A stretch of DNA of 57,652 nt from Bacteroidia bacterium (GTDB lineage: Bacteria; Bacteroidota; Bacteroidia; SpSt-205). Made by a program: the position numbers and the translations under genes. Positions within the stretch are counted from its first letter, which is position 1; every line of letters starts with the position of its first letter. The stretch is from the NCBI GenBank assembly GCA_025057135.1, contig JANWXY010000002.1, forward strand, positions 1 to 57,652. Direction: 5' to 3'. The notes under the pieces are model-generated. The model was not told where the DNA came from. It saw only the letters and a program-made list of their open reading frames with translations, and did no database searches. Shown here piece after piece: positions 24,582 to 31,900 of the stretch.

Positions 24582-25544
24582 TTACAGCCAGTGGCGCCAT
24601 CGGAAATACCATACCGTCGCGATAGAAGAGCCCACAATCAGAATCCACGCAAAAGCATATCCCCATTCCCAATCTAACTCTGGCATAAACCGAAAATTCA
24701 TACCGTATATGCTGGCGATGAGAGTAGGGGGCATAAAGGCCACTGTGATAACTGTGAATATCTTGATGATACGGTTTTGCTCTAAGTTGATGAGGCTCAG
24801 GATGGTATTTTGGATGGACTCTAAGCGCTGAAAGCTAAAGCTGGTATGGTCTATGAGAGAGCTGACATCTTTGAGCAAAATTCGGACAGATTCTCGGGTA
24901 GAATCTGTCAGCTTCTGGGAACGAATCAGAAGCGAAAGGACGCGCTGAATATCAAATAACCCTTCTCGCAAGCGGATAAGATACTCTTGCACAGACTGCA
25001 CAGCCAGAATAATTTTTTCACGCTCTGAAAAATCTGCATCTCTAAGCGCAGCAGAAAAGCGATGGATATGCTGGGAAATAAGTTCTATATTATCAGCATC
25101 AACATCTACTATTTGTCCTAATAGAGCCAGTAAAAGCCGGAGAGAAGAGTCATGGAGTTCGGGGTTTGAGCGGACACGCCGCACAAGTTCTTGAAAGACA
25201 CGACTATCTTGGGTTCTATGCGTGAATAGCCGCTCAGGAGTCCATATAATACTCAAGTCCTGCTCCTGCAATATCAGCTCCTCTGTGAAAGGACGTATTT
25301 CTATCAGACGAAGAGTTATGCGTAACTGCTGGTTCTCCTCATGATACCGAGAGCTTGCTTCTATTTCGGCTTGCTCTTGCTTGGAAGGGAAACGAATGTT
25401 GAAGTGCTCTTCTATCTTTTGTAGAGCTTCTTTGGAGGCACCGCAGCTATCTATCCACGAGAAGACCTCCATTTCGGCGGGGGAAAGCTCTCCATCATTC
25501 CATCGTATCTGGTTATAGGGTTGGAAACAGTAGGCACGTATCAT
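24582..25544 (-). CDS. corA: CorA-family magnesium/cobalt transporter
   Basis: A 320-residue divalent-cation channel. A long cytoplasmic alpha/beta and helical funnel domain (1-255) is followed by two C-terminal helices. The signature 'YGMNF' lies at the end of TM1 ('LIASIYGMNFRFMP') and TM2 is 'AFAWILIVGSSIATVWYF'. The tail ends with basic residues 'RWRHWL'. The start ATG at 25544 directly follows the coaE TGA with no gap. An exact TAnnTTTG inside the last codons of coaE, 5 nt upstream, should give corA its own leaderless transcript in addition to read-through. Confidence 0.93.
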   Translation of the reverse strand: MIRAYCFQPYNQIRWNDGELSPAEMEVFSWIDSCGASKEALQKIEEHFNIRFPSKQEQAEIEASSRYHEENQQLRITLRLIEIRPFTEELILQEQDLSIIWTPERLFTHRTQDSRVFQELVRRVRSNPELHDSSLRLLLALLGQIVDVDADNIELISQHIHRFSAALRDADFSEREKIILAVQSVQEYLIRLREGLFDIQRVLSLLIRSQKLTDSTRESVRILLKDVSSLIDHTSFSFQRLESIQNTILSLINLEQNRIIKIFTVITVAFMPPTLIASIYGMNFRFMPELDWEWGYAFAWILIVGSSIATVWYFRWRHWL

Positions 25545-26156
25545 TCATGCAAAAGTAGATGGCAGAGGGATATCCCACCGATTGAAAAAATGGATGAGCT
25601 GAGGGCGCAGGGGTTGGTAGCCATCATTTATAATAACGAAGTCAGCGTAAGCCATCTTTTTCCATTCTGTCCACTGGGCCCTCATGCGTTGGAGAATTTG
25701 TATCTCAGAGAGTCCGTCTCGCTTGCAGAGGCGCTCTATGCGCACTTTTAGGGGAGCATATACCAGAATCAAGGCATCTAAGCCTCTGGTGCCCCCTGCT
25801 TCTAGGGTAAGGGCGGCTTCTTTGAATACCGCGATATGCCCTTCTACTTTGCGTGCTTGTATCCATTCTACGAAGTCTGCGATGGTTCGGGGGTGTATTA
25901 GCTGATTGAGCTTTTCACGAAGTTCGGTATTTTTGAATATCCTTTCAGCTATGTATGCCCGTCGAAGTTCTCCCGTCTCGGTATATGCTTCACTACCGAG
26001 AAGGTTTTGTATGCCTTGGCGTAAAACAGGGTCTTGTTCCATGAGCTGTTTAGCCCGCTGGTCGGCGCTATATGTTGGGAACCCGAGTTCCCCAATCTGA
26101 CGAAGAATGAAGCTTTTACCAGTCCCGATGCCGCCTGTTATCCCTATGACCCGCAT
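25545..26156 (-). CDS. coaE: Dephospho-CoA kinase
   Basis: A 203-residue P-loop kinase for the last step of coenzyme A synthesis (3'-phosphorylation of dephospho-CoA). Walker A is 'GGIGTGKSFILRQ' at residues 8-20, followed by 'YSADQRAKQLM' and 'LIHPRTIADF'. The lid segment is 'CKRDGLSEIQILQRMRAQ', and the C-terminus has 'ADFVIINDG'. It overlaps the ybbR stop by one base. The order yajC-ybbR-coaE is a recurrent Bacteroidota cluster, which supports all three calls. Its last four sense codons double as the corA promoter element. Confidence 0.94.
   Translation of the reverse strand: MRVIGITGGIGTGKSFILRQIGELGFPTYSADQRAKQLMEQDPVLRQGIQNLLGSEAYTETGELRRAYIAERIFKNTELREKLNQLIHPRTIADFVEWIQARKVEGHIAVFKEAALTLEAGGTRGLDALILVYAPLKVRIERLCKRDGLSEIQILQRMRAQWTEWKKMAYADFVIINDGYQPLRPQLIHFFNRWDIPLPSTFA
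25550..25557 (-). promoter_or_regulatory. -7 promoter element of corA, inside coaE
   Basis: The minus strand reads TACTTTTG, exact to TAnnTTTG. It ends 5 nt before the corA ATG and lies wholly within coaE's final codons (S-T-F-A). Confidence 0.55.
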
Positions 26157-26950
26157 TAGTACACCCGAGTAAAGCTAAGTGCCGAAGGGGTAATCTCTAC
26201 TCGGCGAACATAAGAGGGGCACTTATGTAACTCAGGGAAGACAACGCTATCGCCAGCGAGTACCTTGCGCATATCTACAATCACTTGAAAGTCTTCGGGC
26301 TTCCATCGGTCTGCCATGGACTGAGGAGCCCAGAAGCGTATTTGCACACGATTCGGAGTCAGAAGGAGGGCATAGTTTTCTGTGCCTATGGCTTGGGGAG
26401 TAACTTCCACAGACGCATAGATATACTTGGCGGTATGCGCTTCCACCCAAAGCGTTTCAGGATAGTTTCCCCAGTGAGAGGGCAAAGGCACTGCATATCT
26501 ATGGTATCCAATCTTAGCGACCAGTTCATAGCTCAAAGGGGGCAGGCTGTCTGCAAATGTCCAGATAGTGTCTGATAGCCAGTTTGGTGGTGAAACAAAA
26601 TCTACTCCGCTTGGTAGTATCCATCGGAGAGTAGGCTTGTACGAAATGCGTCGCAGCTTTTGACATATGCCTAACTGATGCAGTTCTCTGAGGTTCCAAC
26701 GCATACTGAGATTACCTCTGGCGGCAGGCGGGGCAATACATAACCTTGCGGCAGCTATCGTATCTATGTTGCTTTCGTAGAGGAGGTCGTAGCCGCTTCC
26801 CTCAATATCTACATTTACTAGTACTGGACGCTCGGATATGGGCACTTGGACGACAACCGTACGGGATACTTTGTAGTTTCTATCTAACTTAATGAGCAGC
26901 CATAGGAGGATAGCGACAGTGGCCGCCACTCCATATAGAAAGACTCTCAT
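26156..26950 (-). CDS. YbbR-like domain protein
   Basis: A 264-residue protein with one N-terminal membrane anchor ('VFLYGVAATVAILLWLLIKL', residues about 3-22) and an extracytoplasmic part made of YbbR-like beta domains ('RTVVVQVPI' and 'LVNVDIEGSGYDLLY' near the start). In Firmicutes, YbbR proteins (CdaR) regulate diadenylate cyclase. In Bacteroidota the YbbR-like gene usually sits in the nusB/yajC-ybbR-coaE cluster seen here, with no cyclase alongside. It overlaps yajC by 4 nt. The precise function is unknown. Confidence 0.78.
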   Translation of the reverse strand: MRVFLYGVAATVAILLWLLIKLDRNYKVSRTVVVQVPISERPVLVNVDIEGSGYDLLYESNIDTIAAARLCIAPPAARGNLSMRWNLRELHQLGICQKLRRISYKPTLRWILPSGVDFVSPPNWLSDTIWTFADSLPPLSYELVAKIGYHRYAVPLPSHWGNYPETLWVEAHTAKYIYASVEVTPQAIGTENYALLLTPNRVQIRFWAPQSMADRWKPEDFQVIVDMRKVLAGDSVVFPELHKCPSYVRRVEITPSALSFTRVY

Positions 26951-27261
26951 TTAGATTCTGACGACTGCGCATAAGCACGTATCGCGGCTTTATCTATTCG
27001 GAGTTTGACATTCTTGTCCACTTCTAAAAGCAAAGTATCTCCGTCCACAGAGACGATTTCCCCATGTATGCCAGAAGTTGTGATAACCTTATCTCCTTTT
27101 TTGAGGGAGTTTCTAAACTCTTGTTCCCGTTTTTGCTGCCTTTTCTGAGGGAGAATGATGAAAAAGTAAAATATGGCGAATATTCCAACAAAAAAGGCTA
27201 TCTGCATTAGGAGTACTCCACTTCCGGGCCCGGTGGGGCCTGTATCCAGCCAGATTAGCAT
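26947..27261 (-). CDS. yajC: Preprotein translocase accessory subunit YajC
   Basis: A 104-residue small membrane protein that associates with SecDF and the Sec translocon. A single helix ('IAFFVGIFAIFYFFIILPQKRQQK', about residues 20-43) ends in the typical 'ILPQKRQ', followed by 'LKKGDKVITTSGIHGEIVSVDGDTLLLEVDKNVKLRI' in two adjoining parts, the family hallmark. It is 7 nt after DUF1573 and overlaps ybbR. Confidence 0.94.
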   Translation of the reverse strand: MLIWLDTGPTGPGSGVLLMQIAFFVGIFAIFYFFIILPQKRQQKREQEFRNSLKKGDKVITTSGIHGEIVSVDGDTLLLEVDKNVKLRIDKAAIRAYAQSSESK

Positions 27262-27268
27262 ATTTACT

Positions 27269-27754
27269 TTATTTTTCGGATTGCTTTTGAGGGACTACGA
27301 TACCCCGGAAACGAAGGATATGAGAAGGAGGGTCTGTATTAGCAAATACGGTTATAGTTTTCATCTGCTCTCCTGAGCGTCCCTGCGAGTCAAACACTAC
27401 TTCTACATACCCTTCACCACCGGGAGGTATTGGTTCTTTCGTCCATCCTGGGGATGTACATCCGCATGAAGGCTTTACATCCGTTATGCGCAGCGGGACG
27501 CTACCTGGATTTGTTACGCGAAAACGATAAGAGGCCTTTTCTCCCTCGCGGATTTTGCCGAAGTCATGTTCGTATTTATCAAACTTTATCTTAGCGATAG
27601 GCTCGTTGGAGGCAGGAGAGGAAGTGTTTTTTTCGTTTGCTTTTTGAGTAGCGGTAGTTTCCGCAGTTGAGGTAGAGGTCTGAGAGCCTCCTTCTTTGCT
27701 AACAGTTGTACAGGCGAACCAGATAAATGCCAAGGCTACAATTCCGCTCCGCAT
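27269..27754 (-). CDS. DUF1573 lipoprotein
   Basis: A 161-residue lipoprotein. The signal peptide ends at a 'WFAC' lipobox with Cys at about 15, followed by a Thr/Ser-rich linker (about 20-50). The DUF1573 Ig-like domain then has 'YEHDFGKIREGEKASYRFRVTN' in two pieces and the hallmark 'VKPSCGCTSPGW'. This family is abundant in Bacteroidota. Its role is not settled, and envelope or T9SS-linked functions have been suggested. It has its own TAnnTTTG 8 nt upstream of the ATG at 27754, in the 20-nt gap after ytxH, and leads into yajC-ybbR-coaE. Confidence 0.87.
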   Translation of the reverse strand: MRSGIVALAFIWFACTTVSKEGGSQTSTSTAETTATQKANEKNTSSPASNEPIAKIKFDKYEHDFGKIREGEKASYRFRVTNPGSVPLRITDVKPSCGCTSPGWTKEPIPPGGEGYVEVVFDSQGRSGEQMKTITVFANTDPPSHILRFRGIVVPQKQSEK

Positions 27755-27762
27755 ATCCGAGA

Positions 27763-27770
27763 CAAAGATA
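27763..27770 (-). promoter_or_regulatory. -7 promoter element of the DUF1573-yajC-ybbR-coaE operon
   Basis: The minus strand reads TATCTTTG, exact to TAnnTTTG, with an 8-nt spacer to the ATG at 27754. Any leader would be only a few nucleotides long. Confidence 0.6.
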
Positions 27771-27774
27771 CGGG

Positions 27775-28086
27775 TTATTTGGTAGTGCTTCGCACTTCCC
27801 CTAAAAGCCCTTCTATCTCTAAGAGGAGCTGCTCAGCCTTTTTATATTCGTCTGGGCGGAGTCCGCTCTCCATGAAGGCTTTTTGTCGGACTTCTTCGTA
27901 AGAGGGACGCTGTTCGCCCGAGCCAGAGAAACGGCTGCGGAGGGCATCCCAATACTCGCCCAGCTTGCGACGAAGGCGACGGCGAGTATTGACGCCACTA
28001 TCCGGTGCAATTAGAACTCCCACAAGGGTTCCAACAGCTACGCCTGCGAGGAATGCCCAGAAGGCTCCACTGCTTCGGTTACTCAT
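27775..28086 (-). CDS. YtxH-like small membrane protein
   Basis: A 103-residue protein. One N-terminal glycine-rich helix, 'FWAFLAGVAVGTLVGVLIAP', is followed by 'DSGVNTRRRLRRKL', the typical YtxH/GvpP-like arrangement of a membrane anchor with a basic helix after 'LIAP'. The remainder is charged and helical. The ATG at 28086 overlaps the rlpA TGA (ATGA); a longer frame to 28116 is unlikely. Function is unknown, though related proteins are often stress-related. Confidence 0.78.
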   Translation of the reverse strand: MSNRSSGAFWAFLAGVAVGTLVGVLIAPDSGVNTRRRLRRKLGEYWDALRSRFSGSGEQRPSYEEVRQKAFMESGLRPDEYKKAEQLLLEIEGLLGEVRSTTK

Positions 28087-28733
28087 ACTGGCAAATGTAC
28101 GACGAAGGCTTGCCATCCATCAGCTTTGAGACGGTCTCGGAGGCGCTCTGCTTCTTTTCGTGTGGAAAACTGGCCGACGACTACTTTGTATATCGTCCGC
28201 CGATTAGAGGTGGATTTCCAGATAAACGAAATGGTCTTGGTTTCGTTTTTGGCATTCCGAGCTAAGGTGCGTGCGTTAGCCTCTTCTGAAAAGGAACCTA
28301 TTTGTACTCCAAAGGGTTTGGGTTGGAGAGCTTTTCCGTCAGGTTCGTAAAATGTGCCTTGACCCGCTGGTGCCGGCTGAGGGTTAGGAATTTGCGTTAC
28401 CTCTATTCTCACGATGCCTACGCCCCGAGCTATCATGCCCAGCTCCTGTGCAGCTTTTTCAGACAAGTCTATGATTCTTCCTGCTTTGTGCGGACCGCGG
28501 TCATTGATTCGTACAATGACAGATTTGCCACTCTGTTTATCTGTCACACGCACATATGTATCAAAGGGCAGAGTACGATGGGCGGCGGTCAAGGCCCAGC
28601 GATCATACTTTTCGCCAGAAGCGGTCCTCCGTCCATGAAAGCTGGGGGCATAGTAGGAGGCTTCTCCTTCCTCCACATAACCTGCTTGGGCGATTGCTAT
28701 ACTGCTAAGGAAAATGAGAGAAAAATAACGCAT
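28083..28733 (-). CDS. rlpA: RlpA-like septal ring lytic transglycosylase-type protein with SPOR domain
   Basis: A 216-residue exported protein. A signal peptide (1-17) leads to the double-psi beta-barrel ('GEASYYAPSFHGRRTASGEKYD', 'LTAAHRTLPFDTYVRVTD', 'VRINDRGPHKAGRIIDLSEKAA' each in part) with the Asp of 'INDRGP' typical of RlpA. The C-terminal SPOR-like domain (about 140-216, 'FGVQIGSFSEEANARTLA', 'YKVVVGQFSTRKEAERLRDRL') binds denuded peptidoglycan. Together they cut or remodel glycan at division sites. It lies about 90-140 nt from the G/C homopolymer tract. A weak promoter-like TACCTTCA sits 4 nt before the ATG. Confidence 0.9.
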   Translation of the reverse strand: MRYFSLIFLSSIAIAQAGYVEEGEASYYAPSFHGRRTASGEKYDRWALTAAHRTLPFDTYVRVTDKQSGKSVIVRINDRGPHKAGRIIDLSEKAAQELGMIARGVGIVRIEVTQIPNPQPAPAGQGTFYEPDGKALQPKPFGVQIGSFSEEANARTLARNAKNETKTISFIWKSTSNRRTIYKVVVGQFSTRKEAERLRDRLKADGWQAFVVHLPV

Positions 28734-28821
28734 AACTTGAAGGTACTAAATCTTCTGGGGAAGACGAGATGGATGTGAGTGGGAGTCGGGGGAGGGTGGG
28801 TTTGGTTTGGAGCATGCGTGT

Positions 28822-28871
<50 letters not shown>

Positions 28872-28879
28872 ACACTACA

Positions 28880-28905
28880 AAGGGCAGCTGCGCGCAGCTG
28901 CCCTT
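28880..28905 (-). terminator. 26-bp perfect palindrome terminating the giant surface-protein gene
   Basis: Positions 28880-28892 are perfectly complementary to 28893-28905 (centre CGCG). Read on the minus strand the hairpin is followed by TTTGTAG and comes 21 nt after the stop of the 1,936-residue protein. The T-run is short, so termination may be only partly intrinsic. Confidence 0.65.
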
Positions 28906-28926
28906 CATCCTCAGAGCTAAACTATC

Positions 28927-31900
28927 TCAGCGCTTCATCCAGCGCAACCGAAGCTCTCCCACTTCTACCACATACACTCCCGCACTCAGCCGTTCGCTGG
29001 GAAGTGGTACTCGTTCTTGCTTAGCCCAGTGCTCCCAGACTAGCTTACCCGTAGCATCCCAAATGCGAATGGTATGTCCGCCTTCACTCAGCTCAAGGTA
29101 GGCTTCATTTTCAGAAGGATTAGGTATTATCGTGGCAAAAAGCTGTCCAGGCTGAGTTATTACGGCTTCTACGACTGGCGACAGATAACTGCTTCCTGTA
29201 TTCTCCACAGCTCTAATCCTGTAGAAATAACGCCTACCTGCCTCAACGCCAAAGTCTCTCCACGCATAGTATCCAATATCTCCTTCTCTGTGGATGTAAT
29301 CCTCTTTCCTCAGAGATCCTACGATGGTCCAGCTGAGCCCGTCCATAGAGCGTTCTATTTCATGCTGAGAAAGCAAATTCCAATCCTGCCGCAGACTAAA
29401 CTCCACTTCTACGGAGGTGCGCTTAGGTGTAGCATTCACACGGATGAATTGAACCGCGAGAGGGACGGGGCTCTGTGCAATAGCAAACTCTGAAAAGTCG
29501 GGTACTTGCAGCCTTCCGGTTTGGTTTGGCTGGTCGTATGGTGCCCCTTCACACACCCCATGGAAAGCAAAAAGACCAGATGAGCCCGTCGGTCGCTTGA
29601 CTATCGCATAACCATTACCAGAGGCATTTGTGTAGTTAGTAGCGAAGAGGCGAATATGGTACGCAGGAACGGTACCGCCGATGCGCTCTATTATCCAGTA
29701 GCCATTGTCTAAGTTGGGTAGAGTGCCGAAGTTTGCTCCACAATCCGTTTGAGTTACGCATGTTGGAGGTATGCCGGGCCAGGGCAGAAACTGGGCTGTT
29801 AGATGTGTCGCTGAGGGGGCTGCACTAAATAATACTTGTCCTCTCTGATAACCTTTCCCACTCGGGAAGTGACCTACAGGTAGGTAATACCATCCATCTA
29901 TGGCGCTATTATTTAGTCTGCGGCGGAGTATGCCAGAGATGTAGCTATTGGTATTCCCGACCGTTACGACGCTTGCGGAGCCAGTGCGTGCATATGTCTC
30001 ATGCCCATGAGTGTAACCGTCTATTATGCCCTGAGTCAATGTAAGCGTCCCATCAAACTCTAATGGCGAGAGGAGGATAAGCCTAAAGCCAGGGGTTCCC
30101 TGAGCCACGCTCACATGGTATGGGTCGCCTGTGCCATCTCGGCGGTAAGTCTGATTATTGGCTGGTCCAGTGAAGCGAATGTGAGAGTTGGTCTGAGCAG
30201 ACAGAGTGGCACCAGACTTGAGCCAGTAGTTTCGACAAATATCCAACTGACCGGTCCCTGTGATGGTCAAAACCGCCCCTGATTCTATCGTAATGTCCCT
30301 ACAATACGCTGTGCCTCCGTTGATGACAGGATCATTTGCGACATCAGGTATAGTCACATCCTTTGTACAGGTGGGGAGCTCACAGTCGCCCCAGTTATTA
30401 GGATTGAACCAGTCGCTATTTATCTCACCCGTCCAGAGACCAGCAGGCCGCACGACTGTAATAGTGCCATTTTGCGTTCCTGTGGGATAAAAGACATTAC
30501 AGGTGGTATTTCCACAGGTTCTATTAGCGTTGATGACGGTCTGGATGGTGAGAGGATATGTACCAGCCGGAAGGGACGGCGCTACTTGAAACTGGAAGCC
30601 GAAGCTCATCACTGTCCCTGGTCCGTGTCCTGCCTCCAAGCCCCAGGTTAGAATCGTATTCCCGCCAGAGCTGGTGATGGTAGGAGCATGAGGGGTAAAG
30701 TTTTGAATTCCAATGGTGCTTCCTGTGACAAATATGCCCGCAGGAATAGTCACCCTTACGCTGTCATTTATCGTAGTGCTGCTTGTGCCGAGGTTTGTGA
30801 TGGATATTGTGTAAGTGTGTACGGATTGACAACCAGTAATCGTGAGATTGGGAGCAGAAATGTCAGTTTGATAGGGGACTATCACATTTGATAGAGCGAT
30901 TACGGGAGAAGAGCTGATCTGGTAGGAAAGTTGATTACACACATTCATATAAGCTGAGAAGAAGGCTATCTGACTCCCACTGATATAGTTACAGGTCGTG
31001 ACGACCTTGAAGCGGATTTGAAGTTCATTATTAGGGGCTAAGTGAGGAAATCCAGAAGATAGAGCGGGTATTTGGCTGCTTAGATTCCAAAAGCGCAGCA
31101 CGAAGAAGCTATTGGGGGCTGCTATGGGGGTCCATGTGCCTCCCGTAGGATAGGCAGCTTCAAACGAGCCGGGCACCAAGTTCATGCCCGTGGGCAAGAC
31201 GAAGTATAAATACGGGGTGTAGGCATAACCTGTCCCAGCATTTTTGAGTGTAACCACGACTGTATGTGTATCGCACAGTTCAGCTGGGTTGGGAGTGATT
31301 GTAGAGCTGATTTGCACCAGAGGATTGGTAGGGATGAAAGTCAAGGTGTCTCTCGGCGCAGAGTTTAGGCAGGTGTAGTTAGAGAGGCTCGTGGGATATC
31401 CTCCGCAATCCCAGCCAACTCGTGCCCAGAGCGTATCTATCGGTGCGCATGAGATGATTTGTGCTCGGACATAAAAGTATCTATCGCTCCCTGGATTGAC
31501 TGTGCCTATGGGATAATAACCGCCGGAGGGGGTGACTGGAAGATTGGTTCCTGCGTCTATTACCTGAGTGACATTCAGGGTGCTGTACTGCGTTTGGAAG
31601 AATAAGAAGGTATTCGGTGAAGCTGCCACATTGGAGGTATTTGAGACTTTGACGTACCATTCCACGATATTCTGGGTGGCGGTTACGGGGTTTGTTACAG
31701 CCTGGATGGAGAGCCGTGGCCCTTTATATCTAATCCGAACTCCTCCTGGCGGCGCAGGTGAGGAAGAGCTTTCGCTCAGCCTACCGCTAAAATGAACCGT
31801 GTAAGTTACCGGTAGAGCCGTATCCGGTACTGACGCACAAGTGGGCACGACCTTGAAAAATAGTATCCCAAACATCCCATCGTCACTCCCGATATGAGGT

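Noticed and set aside
28302-28778. 158-residue plus-strand frame opposite rlpA
   Set aside because: rlpA is unambiguous on the other strand, and the frame has no recognisable features.
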